Assembly (NCBI GenBank): GCA_017623955.1
Contig: JAGAOA010000107.1
Span: forward strand, 1 to 7,486
Reading direction: 5' to 3'
Origin: Opitutales bacterium
GTDB taxonomy: Bacteria; Verrucomicrobiota; Verrucomicrobiae; Opitutales; CAG-312
Length of the DNA: 7,486 nt
Shown: piece by piece, positions 1 through 7,329 of the stretch
Layout of the letters: each line of letters opens with the position of its first letter
Numbering within the stretch: position 1 is the first letter of the stretch
Position numbers and translations under genes: made by a program
Notes under the pieces: model-generated
The model's input: the letters and a program-made list of their open reading frames with translations, nothing else
Databases searched by the model: none
Told to the model about the DNA's origin: nothing

Positions 1-1
1 A

Positions 2-784
2 GCGTTCCCATATCGTAATACAGGGGCTCGCGGTTGCGTATCAGACATGGATGGGAAACCAGGTAAGACTGTTTCGCCAGAAGAACACGCAGAAATTACA
101 GACTTGATCAATAGCGGAGCTCCATTGTGGAAGCATGACTATAATCGTTCAGCAATGGCACGTCCAGCACGTCCTGGACAAGTTCCACCAGACCTTTTGA
201 TACACTTCCGTTTGGTAGGTGTAGCATGTGGTTTAGGTGAAATTGGTTGGTCAAAGATGTTCTTGAGTCCACAGTTTGGCTCTAGACAGCGTTTGGCATT
301 TATCTTTACTGATGCAGAATTAGAACCAGATCCACTTTATTCAGGTCCATCGTTGTGCCGTCGTTGTATGGCTTGTGTTCGTGAATGTCCAGGAGGTTGT
401 ATAAGTAAGGATGAAAGTATCAAGGTTACAGTTGGTGGAAAAGTCTGCGAATGGGGTAAGCTTGATGAATGGCGTTGCTATGCGTTCTATACACATGGTG
501 GTCCAAAGTTCAATCCGTTTGTACCTAAGGATGTTTGGGAAAAAGACGAAAAGGGAGATCTCGATCTTCTCAAAGGCAAGAAAGCTGCTAATGTTGAAGA
601 GTGCTTGAAGTGCTATGGAGAACTCGAAAAATACTTCCCATCATGGGTAGGATACAATATGGCAAAGTGTGGCGGTTGTTTGCGTGCATGCGAAAGTATG
701 CTCGAAAAGAAAGGTGGCACATTGCATGGTAAATTTGAAAGTCCGTTGCGTTCGCGTCCAAAAGCTTGGGCTATGGATAGATAA
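2..784 (+). CDS. QueG/reductive-dehalogenase-like 4Fe-4S protein, 5' partial
   Basis: The reading frame is open from the left edge, so the gene starts outside the window; the ATG at 47 is internal, and comparison with the two downstream paralogs suggests roughly 80 residues are missing. Counting from the ATG at 47, residues 62-95 (GLGEIGWSK, then FGSRQRLAFIFTDAELEPD) match the QueG pattern of a GxGxxGK-like loop followed by FTDxxLEPD. A ferredoxin-type CxxCxxCxxxCP motif follows (C104, C107, C110, C114). Further cysteines at C144 (in WRCYAFY), C208, C211 and C215 probably complete a second [4Fe-4S] cluster. The protein is probably a cytoplasmic redox enzyme; a cobalamin cofactor is known for the family but cannot be seen here. 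It ends in a tail, FESPLRSRPKAW, that is shared with the third gene of the operon. The most divergent of the three, it keeps neither GKN nor the CGKxCDTACY motif. It is first of the three visible operon genes; the substrate is unknown, and true QueG function is unlikely given three tandem copies. Confidence 0.85.
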   Translation, partial: AFPYRNTGARGCVSDMDGKPGKTVSPEEHAEITDLINSGAPLWKHDYNRSAMARPARPGQVPPDLLIHFRLVGVACGLGEIGWSKMFLSPQFGSRQRLAFIFTDAELEPDPLYSGPSLCRRCMACVRECPGGCISKDESIKVTVGGKVCEWGKLDEWRCYAFYTHGGPKFNPFVPKDVWEKDEKGDLDLLKGKKAANVEECLKCYGELEKYFPSWVGYNMAKCGGCLRACESMLEKKGGTLHGKFESPLRSRPKAWAMDR

Positions 785-786
785 TT

Positions 787-792
787 GAAAGG
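787..792 (+). promoter_or_regulatory. Ribosome binding site of the second Fe-S gene
   Basis: GAAAGG lies 10 nt before the ATG at 803, in the 18-nt gap after the stop of the upstream gene. It is the only purine-rich match there and supports the 803 start. The spacing is slightly long. Confidence 0.45.
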
Positions 793-802
793 TTTGTAAG
801 AT

Positions 803-1711
803 ATGTTAAATGCACAAATCATAAAAGAAAAAGCTATAGAATTGGGTGCAGTAGCATGCGGTATCGGTGATATCAAGTATTTTGAAGGAACAAATCCGCA
901 GAGAGACCCAAAGTCTATTCTACCAAAAGCTCGTTGCGTAATAGGTTTTGCATTCCGAGTTCCACGTGCTTTGTATAAAACAATGGAAGATGGAACACAG
1001 TTCTTCAACTATACACAGTTGGGAACAAAGTTCATCGACGAAGAAATGTCGGAAATCTTCTTGTTGAAAATGGGTTCGCTCATTGAGGATCATGGCTACG
1101 ACGCTTGTTTGCAACGCAATGTTTCAAACCTTCGTATTAAGGGCGATAAAACAACAAACCCAGAACTGGGCGACACTTACGAACTCATCCACGTTGAACC
1201 AGTAGAAGAAGGCAAGCCAGCCCCAGAAATTATTATGGATTTCGGACAGGCAGCCCAAATTTGCGGATTAGGAGCAGTTGGTAAGAATGGACATATAATT
1301 ATGCCAAAATTTGGTTCGTTCATTCGTACAGTGTATATCGTAACAGATGCTCCATTAGAATGTGATGAACCATTCAGTGGAAATCTCTGTGATGGTTGCG
1401 ATGAGTGTGTAAAAGCTTGTCCAGGAAAAGCTATCGCAAAAGATGGCACTATAAACACATGGCAGTGTGCAGTTTACTATCGTGGTGCACATAAATCGAA
1501 TCCATTTATGACAGAAGACTTCCTCAAGGGAGACCCAGAAAGAGAAGCAATCATCAATGGCGATAAAGTATTCGATAAAGAATCGGCTAGAGAAATCTAT
1601 AAGAAAATCGACTTCTTGCCCACAGCACCAACAGGATATTCTCCATGTTTGTGCGGAAAGAAGTGCGATACAGCATGTTATAAACACTTAAAAGAAACAG
1701 GTGCATTATGA
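803..1711 (+). CDS. QueG/reductive-dehalogenase-like 4Fe-4S protein (paralog 2)
   Basis: A complete 302-residue member of the same family as its neighbours. The N-terminal part (about 1-150) resembles the QueG-type flavin/cobalamin-binding fold in layout (KARCVIGFAF at 43-52). Residues 154-187 carry CGLGAVGKNG and FGSFIRTVYIVTDAPLE, the closest of the three to the QueG GxIGKN...FGS...FTDLELEPD signature. The ferredoxin motif is C196, C199, C202, C206-P. A second cluster can be built from C222 (WQCAVYY) and the C-terminal C282, C284, C288 and C292 (CLCGKKCDTACYKH). There is no signal peptide, Tat motif or membrane segment, so it should be cytoplasmic. It lacks the HEAT-repeat C terminus of full QueG, and it also lacks the FxxPxRxRPxW tail of its two paralogs, ending at GAL where the third gene begins. 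The reaction is not known; a reductase role is inferred from the fold and clusters. Confidence 0.88.
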   Translation: MLNAQIIKEKAIELGAVACGIGDIKYFEGTNPQRDPKSILPKARCVIGFAFRVPRALYKTMEDGTQFFNYTQLGTKFIDEEMSEIFLLKMGSLIEDHGYDACLQRNVSNLRIKGDKTTNPELGDTYELIHVEPVEEGKPAPEIIMDFGQAAQICGLGAVGKNGHIIMPKFGSFIRTVYIVTDAPLECDEPFSGNLCDGCDECVKACPGKAIAKDGTINTWQCAVYYRGAHKSNPFMTEDFLKGDPEREAIINGDKVFDKESAREIYKKIDFLPTAPTGYSPCLCGKKCDTACYKHLKETGAL

Positions 1712-2652
1712 GTACTTTGAAAGAACGTCTTATACAAGAAATCCAAAAGGCAGGTGCAGATATAGCTCGCTTTGGACAAGCAGATCGTTTTCAAGATAAA
1801 ACAGTAAAGCTTTTGTTCCCAAATGCAAAAACAGTTATCTGTATAGCAGCTCGTTCATTGCGTGGTGCAAGACGTGGTATCGAAGAAGGTATAACATATC
1901 ACCACTTCACAACAGTAGGGTTGGAAACTGTCGAAGAAACAGTATTGCCAACTGCATTGTTGAGAGCATGCAATGTGCTAGAAGATGCAGGTTTTGATGC
2001 TCTTCCACAACGCAGAAATCAGCTAGTTATGGCTGAAGAAGATAGCACAAACCCAGAAGTTGGCTATAAGAAAATCTATCGTGGTAGAAAAGCTGAGCAT
2101 ACGCTCGACTTTGAACAGTGTGCAATAGATGCAGGCTTGGGCGAACGCGGTATGCACGGAACAATCTTGACAGATGAGTTTGGTCCATTCCAACGTTATG
2201 CGTTTATCATTACAGATGCAGAAATTGAACCAGATCCAGTAGTACAACCACACTTGTGCGACAAATGTGGCGAGTGCGTAAAAGGTTGCCCAGGAAAAGC
2301 AATCGCCGAAAATGGCGAGCTCGACAGATGGCAATGTGCAGTTTACTATGCTGGTGGCAATGGACAGAAAAATCCATTTATGCCAACATACGCATTTGAA
2401 AATGAACCAGATCGTATGGATATAATTAAGGGCGAAGTTAAGGTTACACCAGAAAGAGCAAAACAGCTCCTCGACCAAATCAACTTCTACCCACCAATCC
2501 GCCATGCTTATTGTTCAAGTATCTGCGGTAAAGCTTGCGACACTGCATGCTATATCCACTTAGAACAAAAAGGTGCATTGAAAAAAACTTTCAAAACTCC
2601 TTTCAGAAAGCGTCCAGAATGGAAGCTTTCGGCTGAAGATTTTGAAATGTAA
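1708..2652 (+). CDS. QueG/reductive-dehalogenase-like 4Fe-4S protein (paralog 3)
   Basis: A complete 314-residue protein. Its ATG overlaps the TGA of the preceding gene (ATGA), so translation is probably coupled. It aligns with paralog 2 along its whole length: KTVICIAARS at 41-50, QRRNQL near 101-106, then AGLGERGMHG (142-151), FGPFQRYAFIITDAEIEPD (158-176), CxxCxxCxxxCP (C184, C187, C190, C194), WQCAVYY (C210) and CSSICGKACDTACY (C269, C273, C277, C281). The QueG GKN signature is replaced by RGMHG, which suggests a different substrate or cofactor environment. The C terminus carries the FKTPFRKRPEW tail also found in the first gene. It is predicted to be a cytoplasmic two-cluster Fe-S redox protein. 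It is the last gene of the operon, with a strong terminator directly after it. Family placement is fairly sure; the biochemical role is open (reductase of an organic substrate, or an electron-transfer partner of its paralogs). Confidence 0.88.
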   Translation: MSTLKERLIQEIQKAGADIARFGQADRFQDKTVKLLFPNAKTVICIAARSLRGARRGIEEGITYHHFTTVGLETVEETVLPTALLRACNVLEDAGFDALPQRRNQLVMAEEDSTNPEVGYKKIYRGRKAEHTLDFEQCAIDAGLGERGMHGTILTDEFGPFQRYAFIITDAEIEPDPVVQPHLCDKCGECVKGCPGKAIAENGELDRWQCAVYYAGGNGQKNPFMPTYAFENEPDRMDIIKGEVKVTPERAKQLLDQINFYPPIRHAYCSSICGKACDTACYIHLEQKGALKKTFKTPFRKRPEWKLSAEDFEM

Positions 2653-2662
2653 TTAGCTTTAT

Positions 2663-2698
2663 AAGAGGGAATGTCGATATATGGCATTCCCTTTTTTT
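2663..2698 (+). terminator. Intrinsic terminator of the Fe-S operon
   Basis: GGGAATG (2667-2673) pairs perfectly with CATTCCC (2685-2691). The helix can extend inward by TCG/TGG (two wobbles) and outward by A-T pairs, and seven T's follow (2692-2698). It begins 11 nt after the stop of the third Fe-S gene and separates that operon from the transporter. Confidence 0.88.
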
Positions 2699-2723
2699 GT
2701 CTAAGTAAAATAATAACTAAATA

Positions 2724-2730
2724 AGAGAAG
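2724..2730 (+). promoter_or_regulatory. Possible ribosome binding site of the MFS gene
   Basis: AGAGAAG ends 4 nt before the ATG at 2735, the only purine-rich stretch close to the start. The 36 nt between the terminator and this ATG show no convincing -35/-10 pair, so the transporter's promoter may overlap the terminator, or the gene may depend partly on read-through. Confidence 0.4.
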
Positions 2731-2734
2731 ATTA

Positions 2735-3979
2735 ATGAATAAATCAATTTCAGTATATGTACGTCTAGGTGTAATGATGTTTTTGCAATATATGCTTATG
2801 GCGTCGTTTTTCGAACCGTTGTCATTGTTCCTCAAGAATATGAAGATGGGCGATTTTATGATTGCAACAATAACCGCCACATTGGGGTGGGGGTCGCTAA
2901 TATCTCCGCTAGTTGGAATGATTGCCGATAGATTTATAAATGGCGAACGCGTTTTGTCGATGTTGAATATGTTGGTAGCTATATTCTTGTGTATGGCAGC
3001 ATATTTCAGTAATTGCGAATTTTTGGGCGACAATAGAAATATGTTGATTTTCATATCTATATTCTTGGCAATGTGTGCATATATGCCAACGTGGGGTATG
3101 ACCTCATCTATTGCAATGACCCACTCCGACCCAAATTATTTTCCGTGGGTACGCTTGTGCGGAACGGCTGGTTGGGTAAGTGCAGCAATATTTTCAATAA
3201 CAGCATTAAAAGTATTTGATACACATATAGATGGAACAAACATAACATTGTATTGTGGTTCAGCAGTAGCGTTGTTTGCAAGTTTGTTCGGCTTTACATT
3301 ACCTGCAACACCACCGCCAGCTAAAGGAATGCCAATGTCTCTTGTAGATACATTCGGATTGCGTTCATTAGAAATGTTAAAAGATGGCAATTTGCGTGTA
3401 TTTATGATAAGTACATTTTGTCGTACATTTGTGTATTCAATGTACTTTTTGTATATGTCGGAATTCCTCAATCACGTGGGAGTAAAGATGATTGTTGCAA
3501 CCGCAAATGTTGGACAAATAATCGAAGTTTGTTGCTTGTTTGCGTTGCCCTTTGTAATTAGAGCCATAGGCTTGAAATATACAATGGCATTGGAATTGTT
3601 GGCATTAGCAATACGTTATATTTGTTTCCGTTTTACAACACCAGAGCATCCAGACTTGTTGTGGGGTGCAATAGTTATGCAGGGGCCAATATTCGGATGT
3701 TTCTTGGTAAGTGCGCAAATTTATATGGATAGAAAATCTCCAAAAGAATTGCGTTCGCAAGCTCAAGGACTGTTCTTCTGTATTACAGAGGGCTTCGGAC
3801 TTCTCTTAGGAGCTTATTTGATGCGCGCATTAATCTACTTCTGTACAGAAAATAATGTGACAGACTGGGAAGAGGTATATACAGTTGTGTCTATTATGGC
3901 AATAATACTTTTGGTATTCTTCTTGACATGTTTCCGCGATAAAATCGCGATGAAATCGTACGAAAAGCAAGAAAAATAG
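2735..3979 (+). CDS. MFS transporter, nucleoside:H+ symporter (NupG-like) family
   Basis: A 414-residue inner-membrane protein of normal family length, with about 12 hydrophobic segments and a break near residues 190-215 between the two six-helix halves. Family marks in order: FLQYMLMASFFEPL (16-29), with the N-terminal helix pattern of Nuc_H_symport proteins (PF03825); GMIADRF (61-67) in the loop after helix 2, followed by ERVL (71-74); YMPTWGMTSSIAM (116-128); FPWVRLCGTAGWV (136-148), the strongest signature; GQIIEV (260-265); and DRKSPKELRSQAQGLF (332-347). Known members (NupG, XapB, YegT) take up nucleosides with protons. Related copies in Verrucomicrobia, Planctomycetes and Bacteroidetes are often of unproven specificity, so the substrate here is uncertain; a sugar-like solute is also possible. 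The gene stands alone, between two intrinsic terminators, downstream of the Fe-S operon, and no functional link to that operon can be shown. Confidence 0.85.
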   Translation: MNKSISVYVRLGVMMFLQYMLMASFFEPLSLFLKNMKMGDFMIATITATLGWGSLISPLVGMIADRFINGERVLSMLNMLVAIFLCMAAYFSNCEFLGDNRNMLIFISIFLAMCAYMPTWGMTSSIAMTHSDPNYFPWVRLCGTAGWVSAAIFSITALKVFDTHIDGTNITLYCGSAVALFASLFGFTLPATPPPAKGMPMSLVDTFGLRSLEMLKDGNLRVFMISTFCRTFVYSMYFLYMSEFLNHVGVKMIVATANVGQIIEVCCLFALPFVIRAIGLKYTMALELLALAIRYICFRFTTPEHPDLLWGAIVMQGPIFGCFLVSAQIYMDRKSPKELRSQAQGLFFCITEGFGLLLGAYLMRALIYFCTENNVTDWEEVYTVVSIMAIILLVFFLTCFRDKIAMKSYEKQEK

Positions 3980-4001
3980 CCAAAAAACGAGCAAAAAACC
4001 T

Positions 4002-4031
4002 AAAAAAAGCTTCAATTTTGAAGCTTTTTTT
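4002..4031 (+). terminator. Intrinsic terminator after the MFS gene, probably bidirectional
   Basis: A perfect 14-bp palindromic stem (4002-4015 with 4018-4031) with core AGCTTCAA/TTGAAGCT, flanked by seven A's on one side and seven T's on the other. It lies 22 nt after the MFS stop codon. Because the arms are symmetric, a T-run follows the hairpin on either strand, so it could also stop transcripts that run past the convergent minus-strand gene. Confidence 0.88.
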
Positions 4032-4153
4032 GTGCTTTTTTTGAGGGAAAAGAAAAAGATTATCTAAGAGTGAAAATAAAAAACTTATTGACGATATTCC
4101 CGCCGATATGCTCTCAAAATTGAATTTTATTAAAATCCTATTTTAATTATAAA
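4032..4153. other. Short AT-rich gap between convergent terminators, no gene seen
   Basis: No plausible coding frame with a start and ribosome site is visible here. The only structure is a small AT-only dyad, ATTAAAAT/ATTTTAAT, at 4129-4147 with a 3-nt loop, which may be chance in such sequence. The patch at 4090-4116 is slightly richer in GC but matches nothing I recognise. Confidence 0.5.
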
Positions 4154-4182
4154 CAAAAAAGCCGTTTGGTATCGCAAACGGC
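4154..4182 (-). terminator. Intrinsic terminator of the minus-strand surface-protein gene
   Basis: GCCGTTTG (4161-4168) pairs with CAAACGGC (4175-4182) around a 6-nt loop. Read on the minus strand the hairpin is followed by a run of T's (AAAAAA at 4155-4160 on the plus strand). It lies 24 nt past the stop codon of the 967-residue gene. Confidence 0.88.
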
Positions 4183-4206
4183 TTCTTGTATATTATGAAA
4201 AGCTTA

Positions 4207-7110
4207 TTACTTTCTTCTGCGATATGCTACAAAACCTAAAGCAATAGCACCGAAAATCATAGCGTATGTGCTTGGCTCTGGAACTTGACTGAATGCGTAT
4301 GAGCTAAAGCCTTCTACAAAGATACTTGCAAAACCTGTAGATGCGTCGTATTCAACTTCGCCATCGAGTTTTGTCCAAATATTGCTACCGTCTGCTTTAT
4401 GCCATGCGACCAAGTTTGCTGGATTGCTGATATCGCCAACGTATGCCGACAACACTACGCTCAAATCGCCATTATATGTTGCGTCAACCGAGAAACCAGT
4501 GATAAAATCGCCTACGATATTTTCAGCTTCAGAAACTTCCGTAATGTTATTTACAGTCATTGTTTCTTTGCCAGAGACATTGAAGTCTAACACCAACTTG
4601 TTATTATCAGCACCGACAAACGACACTGTTTGAACATCGTTTTCAGCACTACCCACTGTTATTACATTATTTGTAAATTCAGCAGATTTACCAGCAGTGA
4701 AAACTCCATTTGCAAACGAGCCACCGAATGCGTTTACTGTACCTTCGCCCGAATAAGACGAAATTGTGAGAGTGTCGCCATCGGCAAGTGTGCCACGCTT
4801 CAAGCCAAGAATACCGTCATTTACAACTGTTGCAGATGTAAGCGATGTTGATGTCAACCCGACATTCAATGTTGCACCACTTGCGATATTTACTGCCTTT
4901 GCACCCAAGCCATTATTAGCATCCATTGTGCCAGCGTTAACATTCAATGTACCTGTAAAGTATTCCATCGAAGAATTTACAACTACTGAGCCAGCACCTG
5001 TTTTGTTGATTGTTGAACCATCTGCCCCAGCAATCGAGTCATAGCCTGCTGTGCCATTTCCAACTGTAAGAGTCTTCTTATCGGCAATATTGAAGTTTAC
5101 TTTTACAGTAGACTTATTGAGCTTCATTAAGCCTCCATTTTCATCGCTGTCACCAGCATAATTACCGACAAACAAACCATCCTTATCGACAACATTAAAT
5201 GTGACCTCAGATGTACCTGTCATATGGATAGCACCACTATATGAAACTTTACCATTTGCAGAATTATTTGAAATATTTACATCATTAAAAGTAACATTAG
5301 AATTATATATATATGCAGCACCACCCATTGCAGTAGTATCTGTACTCTTAGCTTTATTCCCTTCAAATGTTACATTTGTGAACACTACATCTCCTGTTAC
5401 TGCAAAAATATTTGCAACACCACCTTGTGCTGTATCGAACCCGGGATTTACCGTAGATGCTGTCCCATTTTGAAGAGCAATATTGTTTTTGAATATAGAA
5501 TCATTTACATTCAATGAAACCTTCCCGTTCGCAGAAACAACACCACCTTGCGTATTGTACGTTGACGACGCTGTGTTATTCTCAAACACAGAATTATTTA
5601 TATTAAGTTTTGCATCTGAAAAAGCATAAAACAAACTACCATGTACAGCAGAATCAACTTTTGCAGAAACAGATGTATTGTTATCTGAAACAACCGCATT
5701 ATTTACTGTCATTTCACCACCACCATCAATTCTTGCAATACCTCCACCAATGATGCCTTTGTCATTATCATTACTTATTGAGATTGATACTGTGTTGTTC
5801 TTTACAGTAGCATTATCCCAGGTTGTAGTACCTTTTGTGTTAATAAAACCTCCTTCGATATTGCCGTTATCGGTCTTAAGAACAGTCTTATTTTCAGCAA
5901 CAAAACCATCAACGCTTAATGTTGCACCTTTCTTGACAAATGTTTTATCTGCACCCAAGCCATTGTTTGCTTCCATAGTGCCTGCATTAACGTTCAATGT
6001 GCCTGTGAAGTATTCCATTGAAGAATTTACAACCAATGAGCCTACTCCTGTTTTGTTGATTGTTGCGTGATTATTACTTGAAGCTATAGAGTCGAATCCA
6101 ACTGTTCCATCTCCAATTGTAAGCTTTGCGTTCTCTGCAATATTAAATGTAGCAAAAACATCTTTATAGGTTGCACCACCATCTGGTGAATGAACATCCA
6201 TATATATAAAGCCACCTGCATTGTCTCCATCAAGACTTTTATTACCTGTATATGCCAACTCTTTCCCTGCAGATACATTAAATGTCATGGACTGAGTGTC
6301 GCTATAAATAGCACCACCCCAGCCGGCTTGATTGTTTTGGAATACTGTATCGGTAAATGTCAGTGATCTAGTTGAATCATAAACACCGTCATATCTACCT
6401 TGAACAATTATAGCTCCACCTGCAGAATGTTCGTTGTTATTCGCAACACTTACAGCACTGTTTTTTGTAAATTTTACATTTGTAAAGCTTACCTTTTCAC
6501 CTTCGGTATGATGCGTTCCTGGCTTACCCGTCATCATAAGGTAAATAGCACCGCCTTCTGCAGAATGTTCAGCTTTATTTGCGACAACCTTGTTGTTATT
6601 AAAATCAGTATCGGAAACACTCAAATCACCCTGCCAATTGATAATAGCACTTCCCATTGCAAAAGGAAGAGCATCAGAAGGTTTAGGAGGTGTATAATCT
6701 CCTACTGAAGAAGTGATAGAATCAAATGTCGAACCGGTTATTACCGCCTTTGCTCCAACACCATTTACATAAATAGCACCACCTTGAACTTGATATTGGC
6801 TGTGCATATTTATGTCTTTAAATATTGTATTATTAACAGTAAGCGTTCCGTCTGTTATGCGTGTTATACCACCATGCAACTGAGTAGTCTTTGCATTATC
6901 ATCACTATCCAAAGAAACAGATATATCCTTGTAGGAAATACCATCCATCAATACTGACTGGGACTTAAAACTTCCAGCTACACTCCCATGAGCTGAACTC
7001 TCCTGTGTGATTTCCACGTTCGACTGTGATTCGAGCGTTTTTACCTCTGATGCCATTACTGCACCTGTAAACAATGCAAACAATGATGTTGTTAATATTA
7101 TCTTTTTCAT
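4207..7110 (-). CDS. Secreted beta-helix surface protein with Pmp-like repeats, PATR repeats and PEP-CTERM anchor
   Basis: A complete 967-residue protein without a single cysteine, as is common for exported beta-helix proteins. Residues 1-20 are a signal peptide with a cleavage site after AVMA. Repeats resembling chlamydial Pmp units follow: FxxN (F170, F214, F257, F509, F540, F582) alternating with GGAI-type turns (near 110, 186, 231, 265, 521, 562, 596). These are expected to form a right-handed beta-helix. Two autotransporter-associated (PATR-like) repeats lie at about 355-387 and 705-737. The region 55-387 recurs as 428-737, so the protein is a tandem duplication of one module. Residues 943-967 are a PEP-CTERM sorting signal (VPEPSTYA, hydrophobic helix, YRRRK), normally processed by an exosortase, so the protein is probably displayed at the cell surface rather than released through its own beta-barrel, which is absent. 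It is likely an adhesin or matrix protein; its ligand is unknown. No Shine-Dalgarno site precedes the ATG. A divergent paralog starts at 7407. Confidence 0.9.
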   Translation of the reverse strand: MKKIILTTSLFALFTGAVMASEVKTLESQSNVEITQESSAHGSVAGSFKSQSVLMDGISYKDISVSLDSDDNAKTTQLHGGITRITDGTLTVNNTIFKDINMHSQYQVQGGAIYVNGVGAKAVITGSTFDSITSSVGDYTPPKPSDALPFAMGSAIINWQGDLSVSDTDFNNNKVVANKAEHSAEGGAIYLMMTGKPGTHHTEGEKVSFTNVKFTKNSAVSVANNNEHSAGGAIIVQGRYDGVYDSTRSLTFTDTVFQNNQAGWGGAIYSDTQSMTFNVSAGKELAYTGNKSLDGDNAGGFIYMDVHSPDGGATYKDVFATFNIAENAKLTIGDGTVGFDSIASSNNHATINKTGVGSLVVNSSMEYFTGTLNVNAGTMEANNGLGADKTFVKKGATLSVDGFVAENKTVLKTDNGNIEGGFINTKGTTTWDNATVKNNTVSISISNDNDKGIIGGGIARIDGGGEMTVNNAVVSDNNTSVSAKVDSAVHGSLFYAFSDAKLNINNSVFENNTASSTYNTQGGVVSANGKVSLNVNDSIFKNNIALQNGTASTVNPGFDTAQGGVANIFAVTGDVVFTNVTFEGNKAKSTDTTAMGGAAYIYNSNVTFNDVNISNNSANGKVSYSGAIHMTGTSEVTFNVVDKDGLFVGNYAGDSDENGGLMKLNKSTVKVNFNIADKKTLTVGNGTAGYDSIAGADGSTINKTGAGSVVVNSSMEYFTGTLNVNAGTMDANNGLGAKAVNIASGATLNVGLTSTSLTSATVVNDGILGLKRGTLADGDTLTISSYSGEGTVNAFGGSFANGVFTAGKSAEFTNNVITVGSAENDVQTVSFVGADNNKLVLDFNVSGKETMTVNNITEVSEAENIVGDFITGFSVDATYNGDLSVVLSAYVGDISNPANLVAWHKADGSNIWTKLDGEVEYDASTGFASIFVEGFSSYAFSQVPEPSTYAMIFGAIALGFVAYRRRK
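4210..4284 (-). other. PEP-CTERM sorting signal (coding segment)
   Basis: Encodes residues 943-967: VPEPSTYA, then MIFGAIALGFVA as the membrane-spanning stretch, and the basic end YRRRK. This is the canonical three-part layout of PEP-CTERM tails (PF07589). It implies that an exosortase is encoded elsewhere in the genome, since none lies in this window. Confidence 0.92.
4901..5014 (-). repeat. Direct repeat copy B inside the surface-protein gene
   Basis: A 114-bp segment encoding residues 700-737 that matches 5951-6064 at about 99 of 114 bases (counted by hand) in the same orientation. It encodes the second PATR-like unit, including VNSSMEYFTGTLNVNAGTM. Confidence 0.9.
5951..6064 (-). repeat. 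Direct repeat copy A inside the surface-protein gene
   Basis: Encodes residues 350-387, the first PATR-like unit, and pairs with 4901-5014. The two copies are exactly 1050 bp (350 codons) apart, so recombination between them would remove or add one whole module without breaking the frame. Confidence 0.9.
7051..7110 (-). other. Signal peptide of the surface protein (coding segment)
   Basis: Encodes residues 1-20: basic start MKK, hydrophobic core IILTTSLFALFTGA, and the cleavage motif VMA before SEV. The same layout and several identical residues appear at the start of the divergent gene at 7407. Confidence 0.88.
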
Positions 7111-7155
7111 AAGTTTTTAAGTAGAAATATTAATCCTTTGTAATAAATCGCTAAA

Positions 7156-7184
7156 AGCATATAGTATTACAAATACTCATTGCA
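7156..7184 (+). repeat. Left arm of perfect 29-bp inverted repeat
   Basis: The exact reverse complement of 7330-7358. The match stops sharply at both ends: outside, the next two base pairs mismatch; inside, the spacer shows no similarity. The arm contains a 15-bp dyad, AGTATT-ACA-AATACT (7163-7177). Its outer edge is 45 nt from the start codon of the minus-strand gene. Confidence 0.95.
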
Positions 7185-7329
7185 TCTTGTTTTTGTAATA
7201 TATTGGTATTTAACATGATAGAAAACTTGAGTTATTTAAAAGGTAAAAATAATAAATCTATCATAAATTGAAAATATCCTCTAACCATTTAATTTTAAAG
7301 GTATTATGAAAAAAAAAGAAAATTTTACT

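Noticed and set aside
47..784. ATG at 47 as the true start of the first Fe-S gene
   Set aside because: The frame is open to the window edge with family-like residues before it (PYRNTGARGC), no ribosome site precedes it, and the protein would lack the N-terminal part present in both paralogs.
613..2747. Minus-strand open frames opposite the Fe-S operon (up to 160 codons)
   Set aside because: They lie fully opposite well-supported family members, are rich in Cys/Trp/Phe as reverse readings often are, and have no recognisable motif.
4129..4147. AT-only dyad as an extra terminator or regulatory site
   Set aside because: It has no GC pairs, lies between two much stronger terminators, and such dyads are expected by chance in sequence this AT-rich.
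4382..6708. Several plus-strand open frames of 60-130 codons opposite the large surface-protein gene
   Set aside because: They are antisense to a long coding sequence with clear domains, lack ribosome sites, and show the odd composition expected from reading repeat codons backwards.
7227..7255. TTGAGT with a TAATAA-like hexamer 17 nt downstream in the spacer as a promoter
   Set aside because: The second hexamer fits the -10 consensus poorly, and several equally weak candidates exist on both strands of this AT-rich spacer.
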